Of a stretch of 64,000 nt of DNA, positions 26,188 through 35,432 are shown one piece after another. The stretch spans positions 48,116 through 112,115 of the forward strand of contig JAFQFV010000025.1 of NCBI GenBank assembly GCA_017398555.1, given 5' to 3'. A model generated the notes under the pieces. The model was not told where the DNA came from and made no database searches. It was given only the letters and a program-made list of their open reading frames with translations. The position numbers were made by a program, and so were the translations under genes. Origin of the DNA: Alistipes sp. Its GTDB lineage: Bacteria > Bacteroidota > Bacteroidia > Bacteroidales > Rikenellaceae. Every line of letters starts with the position of its first letter. The first letter of the stretch is position 1.

Positions 26188-26655
26188 CTATTTTTCAATC
26201 AACAACAAAACATACCCCTTCTCACTGTTCACAACAGCGTTATCAGACTCCAAAGCCAGCGCAACAGCATAGTTACCCTTCTCAAGCGCATCAATCTGCT
26301 CCTGAGCAAAGGTAATAGTGAACTGCTGTCTATCTAAATCCTCTTCAAAGCTCAAGCTGCTCTCTGAGAGGCTATAGCACTCAGCCGGCAGTGGGATATA
26401 GTTCAAATCGTTAGAGATATTGTGTTTTACAATCAGTCGTGTATCCTCTACCAGAGATACCTGTGCTGTATAATGAGCATCGCCACCCTTAACCACGGTA
26501 AAGGTCAAATCGGTCTGTAAATCATCTACAGCCACAACTCCCGACTCAGATATATAGAAGGCTGCAGGGATATTTTCGTACACCACATAATCACTCTTTG
26601 AGCAAGAGAGGGTGCAGAGTGCAGCAGCCAAAAATAACATTACTATCTTTTTCAT
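26188..26655 (-). CDS. DUF1735-type SusE-position lipoprotein
   Basis: A 155-residue predicted lipoprotein (lipobox TLSC, Cys18). The sequence FYISESGVVAVDDLQTDLTF, then TARLI-like and YIPLPAECYSLSESSLSFEE, matches the DUF1735 beta-sandwich seen at the N-terminus of surface glycan-binding or glycosidase lipoproteins encoded after SusD. Here the domain stands alone, without the usual catalytic or binding C-terminus, which is unusually short. Position between susD and GH3, 12 bases after susD, supports a role in glycan capture at the outer membrane. Confidence 0.75.
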   Translation of the reverse strand: MKKIVMLFLAAALCTLSCSKSDYVVYENIPAAFYISESGVVAVDDLQTDLTFTVVKGGDAHYTAQVSLVEDTRLIVKHNISNDLNYIPLPAECYSLSESSLSFEEDLDRQQFTITFAQEQIDALEKGNYAVALALESDNAVVNSEKGYVLLLIEK

Positions 26656-26667
26656 ATCGTCATAAAA

Positions 26668-28572
26668 TTAGTAACCAGGATTTTGTACCAGGTTAGGGTT
26701 AATCTGAATCTCTGCAAGTGGATAAGGGAGCAGATAGTGACGAGGAACCTGCAGCGTACGCTGACCCTCGTGCTGGTCAAAGTCCTCCCACTGCTTGATT
26801 GTGTAGTACTCCTCGGCAGTCTGACCCCATACATTCCAACACTTCCACTCCTTGAGCATATGCTTCTCGGCATCCATCCAACGGCGCATATCGCGGTAGC
26901 GGTGACCCTCAAACATCAGCTCATTATTACGCTCACTGTGAAGCACCTGACGCAGTTTCTCACCTGTAGGAACACCACCGGCCATTGCCCAAGAGTCCTG
27001 GAATGTTGGCAGACCGCAACGCTCACGCACCATATTAAGGTACTCAAAGCTCTTGATGCTCAGCGAGCCATTGTACTCAAAATCTGCCTCAACATAGCTC
27101 AAATAGAGCTCTGCCATACGGATAAGCGGCCAAGCGTAGTTGTGGAAAGCAAAGGTCTTTGTCGATACATCGTAAGAGCTATCTTTGTGGATAAACTTAC
27201 GAAGGAAATATCCTGTCTCATTGTTATACTCCTTTGACATATCAGGAGAGTTGCCATTCATAGTATATCCGTGAATCTCACCAGCCTTTGCCTGCACCTT
27301 ATAGATAGTACCATCCATTGGGAACTCACCTCCATCATAAGTCACACAAGCATAGAAGCGTGGCTCACGGTTAAGGTTAAGCTCAGCAGTACCTTCAACA
27401 GCATTATATACATAGAGGTTACGACCCTTTGTCATCGGATCATCCTCAAGAGGCAGACCATTCTTTGTATAGTAAGACTCAACGGCTGGGAAGAGCACCT
27501 GGAAGTTGGTCATCCAACCATTAGTAGAGTATGGTGTTGTGGTGCGAATACCACTACGCTTCTGAAGCTCCTCCTGTGAATTATTATGACAGAATGCCCA
27601 GAGGAACTCCACATCGTTATATCGCATCTCAACAAGCTGGTCGTGGAAGTCTGCCACACCGCGCTCAAAGGTATCAAGCGTACCATTTGCAGCGTTCTTA
27701 TAGAGTGCATAACCATTCTGCTCACAGAACTGAATTGCCTCCTCAGCAGCATCCATTGCTCTCTTCCACTTCTCCGGGTCGTACTTTGTATTTACCAGAG
27801 CCTTACCATCGTGGTTCTTGAGGTCTGCATAGAATTTTGCATTTCCATTGAACAGAGGAGAGGCTGCAAAGAGCAGTACTCGCGCCTTGAAGGCGTATGC
27901 TGCAGCAGATGTAGCACGACCATACCACTTAATATTCTGCTGGCGTGCAGGCAGATACTCAATAGCCTTATCAAGGCAGTCGCAGATAAAGTTGATACAC
28001 TCGTCAAACGATGAGCGTGGAGCATAGAGCTCTGCCTCCGATGCGTTGAGAGATATCTCACGATCTACAATAACAATAGGACCATAGTACTCAACCATCC
28101 ACCAATGGAACATACCAATCATAAACCAAGCCTCACCCTGCCACTCACGCAGATTCTGCTCCGAGATATCTGGAATAGTGTTGATGTTATTGAGCAGCAT
28201 ATAGCAGTAGCGGATAGCGGTGTAGTAGTCATAGCTCACACCACCTGTAGGCGCGCCTGTAGCACGCATAAAGTTGTGGTAAGTGGTATTTGGAGTCTCC
28301 TCACCATAAATCATACTCTTGTAGGCAAACCAACGGGTAGTACCCTTTGAGTTTGTCGCACAATCGTCTCCACCAAATATCTGACCTGGCATCCAGTAGC
28401 GGTTCATATTGCCAATATGGCCATAGATGGAGTAGATGAACTTCTGAGCATTCTCCTCATTCTTAAAAGCATCCTCCAGCGTTGCTGTATCATCAGGCAC
28501 AACATCCAGATAGTTGCACGAGCTGAAATTAAGCGCGAGAAGTGACAATAAAACTATATATAATTTTTTCAT
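26668..28572 (-). CDS. SusD/RagB-family glycan-binding lipoprotein
   Basis: A 634-residue predicted lipoprotein (lipobox NFSSC, Cys19, followed by NYLDVVPDD, the classic SusD start). Helical TPR-like pairs run through the middle, and the C-terminus has the family pattern RNNELMFEGHRYRDMRRW near 545-565 and RHYLLPYPLAEIQINPNLVQ near the end. It forms the lid of the SusC transporter on the outer membrane surface and hands glycan fragments over. It follows susC by 21 bases. Confidence 0.95.
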   Translation of the reverse strand: MKKLYIVLLSLLALNFSSCNYLDVVPDDTATLEDAFKNEENAQKFIYSIYGHIGNMNRYWMPGQIFGGDDCATNSKGTTRWFAYKSMIYGEETPNTTYHNFMRATGAPTGGVSYDYYTAIRYCYMLLNNINTIPDISEQNLREWQGEAWFMIGMFHWWMVEYYGPIVIVDREISLNASEAELYAPRSSFDECINFICDCLDKAIEYLPARQQNIKWYGRATSAAAYAFKARVLLFAASPLFNGNAKFYADLKNHDGKALVNTKYDPEKWKRAMDAAEEAIQFCEQNGYALYKNAANGTLDTFERGVADFHDQLVEMRYNDVEFLWAFCHNNSQEELQKRSGIRTTTPYSTNGWMTNFQVLFPAVESYYTKNGLPLEDDPMTKGRNLYVYNAVEGTAELNLNREPRFYACVTYDGGEFPMDGTIYKVQAKAGEIHGYTMNGNSPDMSKEYNNETGYFLRKFIHKDSSYDVSTKTFAFHNYAWPLIRMAELYLSYVEADFEYNGSLSIKSFEYLNMVRERCGLPTFQDSWAMAGGVPTGEKLRQVLHSERNNELMFEGHRYRDMRRWMDAEKHMLKEWKCWNVWGQTAEEYYTIKQWEDFDQHEGQRTLQVPRHYLLPYPLAEIQINPNLVQNPGY

Positions 28573-28593
28573 ATCCTAAACCAAAATTAGCTG

Positions 28594-31500
28594 TTAGAAA
28601 TTGTACTGCAGACCCACCTTAACCTGACGCTGAAGCGGATACTTAAGTCCATTACCGCTACCCAACTCAGGGTCCCAATACTTAAATGGAGAGAGGGTAA
28701 ACAGGTTTGTTGCCGATGCATAAACTCGGAATGACTTGATGGTATAACCCAACTCCAAGTTCTTCAGACGCAGGTATGAACCATCCTTAATCCAGAACGA
28801 TGAAGTCTGGGTATTATTTGTATTCCAAGTAGCCGACAGACGAGGATAAGCAGCATTTACATTCTGATTCTCAACAGTCCAGTGATCCTTTGCAATCCAC
28901 TCCTGCATATTGTAGCCAGAATAGACATTGGTAACAAATGGGTGGTGATTCTTCATCTCAATAGCCACATTCGTTACACCCTGGAAGAAGAATGAGAAGT
29001 CAAATTTCTTCCACTGTATAGAGGCACCCAATCCGTAAGTAATCTCCGGAATGGTCGGATAACCGAGCGATGTCATATCATTTCCGTCAATAACGCCGTC
29101 GCCATTAAGGTCCTTATACTTAATATCACCCGGACGGATAATAGCACCAAACTCCTGCCTTGCTGAATTGTCGATATCCTGCTGATCTACAAACAGACCA
29201 TCTGCAACATAGCCATAGATAGAGTTAATTGGCTTACCGACAAGTTTCTGATAGTCATACTGATACTTTGGCTCATCCTTCTCGGTAACCTCGTTGTGTG
29301 CGTAGGTAAATGTTCCCTGAACAGAGATGACAAGGTCACTATTGATTGCCTTGTTATATTCCAACGACATATCAACGCCTCGGTTGAGTACTGCACCGAT
29401 ATTTGCATATGGTGTGGACTCCTGGAAACCGGATGAAGCCGGAATAGAGCGGCGGAGCATAAAGATATCGTTACGCTGCTCGTGGAAGAAGTCTGCCATA
29501 ATGGTCAAATCGTTAAACAGACCAATCTCGAGTCCGATATTGAGCTTACGGCTAACCTCCCAACTTGCATCAGCGTTACCCCAACGAGTAACCTGAATAC
29601 CGTTGTAAATCTTAAAGGTATCACCACCAAAGTAACCTTTGAACTCGTTATCTGTAGAGTTCATATTTACAAGTGTAAGGTATGCAAATCGCATAGGCAG
29701 CGAGTCGTTACCCACAAGACCATACGAAGCACGAATCTTGAGCAGTGACAGCACATCCTTAACACCGTAGAAGAATGGCTCGTTAGAGATTACCCAACCT
29801 ACAGCCACCGATGGGAAGAAGCCCCAACGATTCTTGGCGTAGAAGTTCTCCGAACCGTTATAACCGAAGTTTGCCTCAAAGAGGTAGCGAGAGTCAAAGG
29901 CGTATGTCACACGACCGGCAAAGCCCTGCTCACGGTAAGGCAGAATCTTATTCTGCTCAGCTGTTGGCACATTGGCGATAGTCTCGCGCTGGTGATATAC
30001 GAGTGTAGCTGCCACATCGTGACGACCAAAGCTGCGAGAGTAGTCGGCTGTAACCTGGAAATTGAAGATACGGTTACCACTGTTAGATACGCCCGGAGTG
30101 AGGTAGTTTGTACCTGTGGTACCAATCTCCATCATATCATATACATAGTTACCATCAGCACCCATCCAATAGTCTGTAAGGTTATAATAGTATGGGTTGA
30201 GCTGGTTCCAAGTATTTGAGTATGTATAGTTCTTGAACGAAGCAAGACCGCCAATCTTCAAGCCCTCGGTGATAAAACTCAAGTCCTGATCAAGGGTAAA
30301 TGTTGCGAGCACATTACCCCAGAACTTATTGCAATATCCGCGGTTGAGAATAGCCAGCGGGTTTATCTGCGCTGCACCACCATCCCAACCAGGGGCATTA
30401 CCATAGCGGACATGCTCATCGCCATCCTGTGCAGGGAAGAATGCAGGGAAATCTACAGGGTTTACGGTCATTGTATAGCCGAACAGATCCTCAGCCACTG
30501 CCGCGGTACCCTTACGATTCATCAGCTGTGTGGTCAGCTTCAGAGCGGCCTTTGTAGTCTTGGTTACAGATGCCGAGATATTGCTCTGGAAGGTGTACTT
30601 CTGCATATTCTCGCTTGTTCTGTAGTTAGACATCTTGGTATTTCGAAGCATACCGCCCTCGTTATGTACCGAAACATTGAGGAAGTAGTCAATCTTACTG
30701 CTACCACCACGGATGTTGGCATTAACATTCTGATTCATCGAAAAATCCTTGAACAACATCTCGTACCAGTTGTTGTTAGGATAGATGATTGCGTTTGTAC
30801 CGAGCTTGGTGTTCTCTATCTTCTCCGGCATAAAGTGCTCCGCCATGTCACGCATACGGCGAGCCTCGTTATAGTTCTCCATATATGTCACACCATCTGC
30901 GATAGGAGTAATACGGGTAGGCATAGACCAGCCATTCTCCACGCGAACGTTGATTGACATACGCTCCGAGTTCGCACCGCTCTTTGTAGTGATGAGCATA
31001 ACACCATTTGCACCACGAGAACCATAAAGAGCTGTAGATGTCGCATCCTTAAGGATAGAGAACTGCTCGATAGTCTCCGGAGCAATAGAGTTGAGGATTG
31101 TCTTGTCAATCTCCACACCGTCGAGGATAATCAGTGGTTCCTTATTAGAACCGAAGGTACTAATACCGCGAATCCAGAAGCTTGAGCCATCAGCTCCAGG
31201 CTCACCAGAGGACTGCACAGAGACAATACCTGCAACCTTACCGATAAACGAAGAGGAGAGGTTTGATGAGGTCATCTTCAACTTAGAGGGAGCGATAGTA
31301 GAGATTGAGCCTACGAGTGACTCCTTCTTCTGACGACCGAAACCGACAACCACAACCTCATCCATAGCTGTATTCTGCTCGATAAGAGTTACAAGCGAGA
31401 AGAGCAGTGGCTGCGAGAGCGGAATTGTCTTATCCTCAAAGCCCATATATGAGAAGCATACCTCAGTAGTACCGGCAGGAACGGCAAGGTTATAGCGACC

Positions 31501-31986
31501 CTGCTCGTCAGTAAGGGTACCGACAGTGGTACCATCGACATAAACACTTACACCCAAAATAGGCTTGTTGTCTGTCGATGAGATAACGACTCCCGACACC
31601 TCATTACTTTTACTACTTACAGGAGCTACCTGCTGCTCAGCTTTAATTACAACCTGCTTCTCAATAATCTTAAATGTAAGTCCTGTGCCGGATAGTTTTG
31701 AGCTGAGAACCTGCTCAATAGGCACCTTAACCACATCCACAGAGACTCTGTGCTGTAATTTGGAGTTAAGCTTCTCATCCCAGATGAATGAGTAACCATT
31801 TTGACTCTCTATGGCATCAAACAGTTGCACAAGGGAGACTGAGTTGAGACGGAGAGTGACCAAATTACTATTTTGTGTAGTTTGGGCCTCTGCGCCTCCC
31901 ATTAGCAACAGAGAGAAGGCTGTAACCAACGCACAGAGGCGCAGTCGCTTTGCCAACTCATTGCCGAAAAGGAACAGTTGTTTCAT
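28594..31986 (-). CDS. SusC/RagA-family TonB-dependent receptor with STN domain
   Basis: An 1130-residue outer membrane transporter. After the signal peptide (ending GGAEAQ) comes an STN domain (about 40-115), then a carboxypeptidase-regulatory-like domain (about 128-205; GVVISSTDNKPILGVSVYVD), the TonB box and plug (MDEVVVVGFGRQKKESLVG, about 208-330) and a 22-strand barrel ending QVKVGLQYNF. It imports glycan fragments using TonB energy. The STN domain is found in receptors that signal through an anti-sigma factor, and the FecR/sigma genes are directly upstream, so substrate binding probably activates the sigma factor. Confidence 0.96.
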   Translation of the reverse strand: MKQLFLFGNELAKRLRLCALVTAFSLLLMGGAEAQTTQNSNLVTLRLNSVSLVQLFDAIESQNGYSFIWDEKLNSKLQHRVSVDVVKVPIEQVLSSKLSGTGLTFKIIEKQVVIKAEQQVAPVSSKSNEVSGVVISSTDNKPILGVSVYVDGTTVGTLTDEQGRYNLAVPAGTTEVCFSYMGFEDKTIPLSQPLLFSLVTLIEQNTAMDEVVVVGFGRQKKESLVGSISTIAPSKLKMTSSNLSSSFIGKVAGIVSVQSSGEPGADGSSFWIRGISTFGSNKEPLIILDGVEIDKTILNSIAPETIEQFSILKDATSTALYGSRGANGVMLITTKSGANSERMSINVRVENGWSMPTRITPIADGVTYMENYNEARRMRDMAEHFMPEKIENTKLGTNAIIYPNNNWYEMLFKDFSMNQNVNANIRGGSSKIDYFLNVSVHNEGGMLRNTKMSNYRTSENMQKYTFQSNISASVTKTTKAALKLTTQLMNRKGTAAVAEDLFGYTMTVNPVDFPAFFPAQDGDEHVRYGNAPGWDGGAAQINPLAILNRGYCNKFWGNVLATFTLDQDLSFITEGLKIGGLASFKNYTYSNTWNQLNPYYYNLTDYWMGADGNYVYDMMEIGTTGTNYLTPGVSNSGNRIFNFQVTADYSRSFGRHDVAATLVYHQRETIANVPTAEQNKILPYREQGFAGRVTYAFDSRYLFEANFGYNGSENFYAKNRWGFFPSVAVGWVISNEPFFYGVKDVLSLLKIRASYGLVGNDSLPMRFAYLTLVNMNSTDNEFKGYFGGDTFKIYNGIQVTRWGNADASWEVSRKLNIGLEIGLFNDLTIMADFFHEQRNDIFMLRRSIPASSGFQESTPYANIGAVLNRGVDMSLEYNKAINSDLVISVQGTFTYAHNEVTEKDEPKYQYDYQKLVGKPINSIYGYVADGLFVDQQDIDNSARQEFGAIIRPGDIKYKDLNGDGVIDGNDMTSLGYPTIPEITYGLGASIQWKKFDFSFFFQGVTNVAIEMKNHHPFVTNVYSGYNMQEWIAKDHWTVENQNVNAAYPRLSATWNTNNTQTSSFWIKDGSYLRLKNLELGYTIKSFRVYASATNLFTLSPFKYWDPELGSGNGLKYPLQRQVKVGLQYNF

Positions 31987-32011
31987 AGATAGATTTCTAT
32001 TATTTAATTAA

Positions 32012-33169
32012 TTAGTTAGATTCTACGTAGAGTGTTTTACCTCTCCATTCATAGCGAATAGGTGTAATGCTTGTCAGCACCTCAAGAGTCTTGTTGATAT
32101 CGTCAAAGAGCACCAGTCGACCAGAGCAACATATTTTTGACACTCTGTTTGCGCACGATGCCTCAATGCCATAATAGTCACTCAATGAGGCAATTACCTC
32201 AACAATGCTATTGTTGTTTATCACAATACTCTCCTCGCGCCAACCTATATAAGAGCTTACATCGGCTGTGGTTGTCATGTAGCTGTTGTTATTGTAGTTC
32301 AACACCTGCTTTGGAGCAAGGGTAACCCTCTCACCAATTGTAGGCATATCCACATCTACACAACCATCAATAAGCACAACATACTGTCTTAGGTTCGGAT
32401 TAGAGCTACTGCAGATATCAAAGGTAGTACCCTTGACCACAGCCGCAATCTCCTGACCACTAACTACAAATGGGTCGTCAGGGTTGTGTGTCACCTTAAA
32501 AAATCCCTCTCCGTCAATCTCTACCGAGCGAGCCGAAGTACCACTTTGTGAAGATATACGGATTTTGGTATTCTCATTTAGCCAAATCTTTGTATTGTCA
32601 GCCAGCGTTACTGTCGCACGAAAAGTCTTTGGCACAAGCAGGTCAAAACTCTCACTGCTATTTACAGCCATCTGCTCTCCATTGACAACAATTTCGCCCG
32701 TACTGCTACACTCTACTCGCGCCATAAGTGTAGTAGAGATTGCTATAGCTGTATTGTCGCTGATGATAGTCACCTGCTCAGGCATCTCAACACTGCTCAG
32801 TGGCAGCGGGCGCACATCGGCAACCTCGGTCTTGTTGTGGTCATAGCTCCTCAAGCCAAACCAGACCGCACTACCAACAAACAATGCACACACCACCACA
32901 GCAGCCACACGACTTACAATACTAATCACCCTCTTTCGAGTTGTCTTAGAGCCTATGCCGTTCTGGGCAATGATAGAGTTGTACAACCCTCTTTTCTCAT
33001 CCTCCTTCATCTCCGGTTTATTGAAGGATAGTCTGCTCATTACCGACAAAGCTCTTATAAACTGCTCATCCTCAGGGTGTTTATCAGCATATTTGCTCCA
33101 TTTGGAGCTCGAAGGTCTGCCTCGAAGGCTCCAGAGAACAAAATCTATATTTGCAAGATACTTTATCAT
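32012..33169 (-). CDS. FecR-family anti-sigma factor
   Basis: A 385-residue inner-membrane protein: cytoplasmic part 1-80 that should hold the ECF sigma factor, one transmembrane helix at about 81-106, a periplasmic FecR domain (about 130-270) with IWLNENTKIRISSQ, EIDGEGFFKVTHNPDDPFVV and VKGTTFDI, and a C-terminal DUF4974-like/STN-binding region ending in YEWRGKTLYVES. It relays the signal from the STN domain of the adjacent SusC. It starts six bases after the sigma gene. Confidence 0.95.
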   Translation of the reverse strand: MIKYLANIDFVLWSLRGRPSSSKWSKYADKHPEDEQFIRALSVMSRLSFNKPEMKEDEKRGLYNSIIAQNGIGSKTTRKRVISIVSRVAAVVVCALFVGSAVWFGLRSYDHNKTEVADVRPLPLSSVEMPEQVTIISDNTAIAISTTLMARVECSSTGEIVVNGEQMAVNSSESFDLLVPKTFRATVTLADNTKIWLNENTKIRISSQSGTSARSVEIDGEGFFKVTHNPDDPFVVSGQEIAAVVKGTTFDICSSSNPNLRQYVVLIDGCVDVDMPTIGERVTLAPKQVLNYNNNSYMTTTADVSSYIGWREESIVINNNSIVEVIASLSDYYGIEASCANRVSKICCSGRLVLFDDINKTLEVLTSITPIRYEWRGKTLYVESN

Positions 33170-33175
33170 TAATTC

Positions 33176-33733
33176 CTAATTTTTAATCCATTTACCAAGT
33201 TCACTCTGATACTTACGAAGGTTTGCAAGTCCCTTTGATACAAATTTTCGGGCAGCGTGCTCTGTACAGTTTAATATGGCCGCAATCTTGCTATACTTCA
33301 TATCGCACATAATCCTCAAATAGACAGCACTGCGCTGATTGTATGTCAGCTTTTGCATCACCTGATTAAGATGCGAAGCCATCTGGGTAGCGATATACGC
33401 CTCATCAATATGCTCCGCCTGCGTAGGCTCTACACTAACCGTGACCAGAGCCTCTACATTCACCTCGTTAGGTTGCGTACGCCAGCTGTCGATAATGCGG
33501 TTATTGAGCGAGCGAAAAAGGTAAGATTCTATGTCGCGGATTTGAGATAAATCACGCTTTTTGGTAAGCATCGCTAAAAATACATCGTGTATGGCATCCT
33601 TAACAAAGGTGTGGTTAGCACCCATACTCACACCAAAGGCATAGAGGTCGTCTATATATGTGTTATAGAGTAGCCCAAAACTCTCGTTTGCGCTCTTGCC
33701 CTCTAATTGTGAGTGTAAAATTTTCTTTGCCAT
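33176..33733 (-). CDS. ECF-type RNA polymerase sigma factor
   Basis: A 185-residue sigma-70 family protein. Region 2 spans about 20-85 (LYNTYIDDLYAFGVSM, VKDAIHDVFLAML, IRDIESYLFRSLNNRIID) and region 4 about 125-175 (LTYNQRSAVYLRIMCDMKYSKIA, ILNCTEHAARKFVSKGL). The arrangement ECF-FecR-SusC(STN)-SusD is the standard trans-envelope switch of Bacteroidetes glycan loci. Expected targets are this PUL's own promoters. It begins 29 bases after the phosphoesterase stop codon; no separate promoter is obvious there. Confidence 0.95.
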   Translation of the reverse strand: MAKKILHSQLEGKSANESFGLLYNTYIDDLYAFGVSMGANHTFVKDAIHDVFLAMLTKKRDLSQIRDIESYLFRSLNNRIIDSWRTQPNEVNVEALVTVSVEPTQAEHIDEAYIATQMASHLNQVMQKLTYNQRSAVYLRIMCDMKYSKIAAILNCTEHAARKFVSKGLANLRKYQSELGKWIKN

Positions 33734-33762
33734 AACGTTATATCTAACAGCTTACAATATAA

Positions 33763-35415
33763 CTATTTACCGCCGTTCTGAAGACCTGTAACCTCATTCG
33801 CGAGCGAGGTTGTCATCTCTGTCACCCAATACTCGCGACCAAGCCAATCGACAAGACGCATCTTCTTTTGAGAGCTCTTGCTCTTTGGGGTTGCTTTATA
33901 AAGAGTCACTGACGCTTGGGAAGCCGTAAGTTTTGATAAATCAGTTGCATTGATACAATCAAATACAGCATAATCCAGACCCTTGTAGCGAGTCATTACA
34001 GTAGAGAACTTATCATCCTCCCACAGCTCAACAGTCCACTGGTCGGTCATAGAGAAGTAGGTCTTATCGAATACAACGCCCACAACCTTGTCTTTCCAAG
34101 CTATGCCGTCACTATCCTTCTCGCTCTTCCAATGGGTAAAACAAGAGGTGTCGTACATTCTGCCCTGCGTATCGCGGTTGACGTATGCGCCCTTGTAGTA
34201 GCGGTCAATAACCTCGGTACCACTAACAGTCACTACGCCATAACCAGCAGGCTCGCTGGTCTGGTTAATATCTGCACGATAGAAGGTTCCCATTGGCGTT
34301 GCAAGCACCCACTCAGTCATCTTTCCACCCTTAGGGTCATCAATGTTTGGCTTGAAGTCATTGACGTGGCTATGTCCAATAAAGAGCCACTTATTTGCAT
34401 ACGGAGCAAGAAGAGAAGCAAACTCCTCCTTGTTCTGCATATTGCGGCGATAGTAAGAGGCGTGCAGGCTGACAAATACTGCCATAGTTGTAGGCACATA
34501 GCTCAAATCCTGACGCAGCCACTCAATCTGCTCATCTGTAAAGCCAATATCGTATGATGAAGGGCCATAGTAGCGGATGTTATCCATAATAACAAAGTGA
34601 ACGCTACCATAGTTGAACGAGTAGTCCACAGGGTTAAATGCCTTCTCAAACGCAGCTACTGATGCATCGTAGTAGTCATAGTAATCCTTTGTAGCTGTCC
34701 CTTCCGCCTTCGGCACAGAGTGCGACTTGTCGTGGTCGTGGTTACCCGCGCAGTGGAACATCGGGAAGCTGAGTGCTCCATAGCAGTCCGCAACTGTCTG
34801 ATAGGTCATATCCTCGCCATCGCGCTTCTGATGCCACAAGTTATCATCGCCATCATCACCGCAAGTGATACCTACTGTCGGCAGATTTGACTCGGCAACA
34901 GTCTTATTGACATCCGGACAGAAGTCATTCGAGAAGTGCTCGCCAAAACTCTTAAGGCGAATCTGACTATCTGCAAAGACAATAAGCTGGAAGCGACGAG
35001 GTACTGCGCCCTTACGCTTTACAATGGTAAAGTCGTGGCGGATAACGCCATTAGCCTTCGCATTGATAGAGTGGAAGAAGTCAGGCACCTGATTCTTCTT
35101 TACAGTAATCTCTGCCATCTGCGGGAAAGATAAAAATACATTGCGGGCGCGAATATTGCGTGTCAGCTGATAGATACCGTTCTCATCTGTAGCGGTACAA
35201 CTGAAACCATCACTGACAACAACCCCCTTTGCCGGTGAACCATCATCCCACAGCACATAACCTATCAGGTCCTTGCCCTCGGCAACCTCAATAGCCCCCG
35301 GCTTTGGAGTGTTTCCTGTGCCGGTGCCACCTGTATCACCGCCGCCCTTTGTGCAGCCCCCAACCAGCAGGGCTGCAACAGCGAGCATTGAAATTAATTT
35401 TTTACCTATTTTCAT
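33763..35415 (-). CDS. Calcineurin-like metallophosphoesterase lipoprotein
   Basis: A 550-residue predicted lipoprotein (lipobox VGGC, Cys21, then a Gly/Thr-rich linker). Residues 45-130 form a carboxypeptidase-regulatory-like/MetallophosN domain (LIGYVLWDDGSPAKGVVVSDG). The phosphoesterase core has CGDD at 185-188, GNHDHD at 224-229, a later SLHASY, and GHSHVN. The first metal motif, normally DxH, reads DSQ (149-151), so one ligand is changed. A C-terminal domain (about 400-540) follows. It probably cleaves phosphate esters or phosphodiesters at the cell surface; substrate unknown. It lies between a GLUG lipoprotein and the ECF sigma gene and is probably co-transcribed with both. Confidence 0.82.
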   Translation of the reverse strand: MKIGKKLISMLAVAALLVGGCTKGGGDTGGTGTGNTPKPGAIEVAEGKDLIGYVLWDDGSPAKGVVVSDGFSCTATDENGIYQLTRNIRARNVFLSFPQMAEITVKKNQVPDFFHSINAKANGVIRHDFTIVKRKGAVPRRFQLIVFADSQIRLKSFGEHFSNDFCPDVNKTVAESNLPTVGITCGDDGDDNLWHQKRDGEDMTYQTVADCYGALSFPMFHCAGNHDHDKSHSVPKAEGTATKDYYDYYDASVAAFEKAFNPVDYSFNYGSVHFVIMDNIRYYGPSSYDIGFTDEQIEWLRQDLSYVPTTMAVFVSLHASYYRRNMQNKEEFASLLAPYANKWLFIGHSHVNDFKPNIDDPKGGKMTEWVLATPMGTFYRADINQTSEPAGYGVVTVSGTEVIDRYYKGAYVNRDTQGRMYDTSCFTHWKSEKDSDGIAWKDKVVGVVFDKTYFSMTDQWTVELWEDDKFSTVMTRYKGLDYAVFDCINATDLSKLTASQASVTLYKATPKSKSSQKKMRLVDWLGREYWVTEMTTSLANEVTGLQNGGK

Positions 35416-35432
35416 ACCGTTAAGATAGTAAA

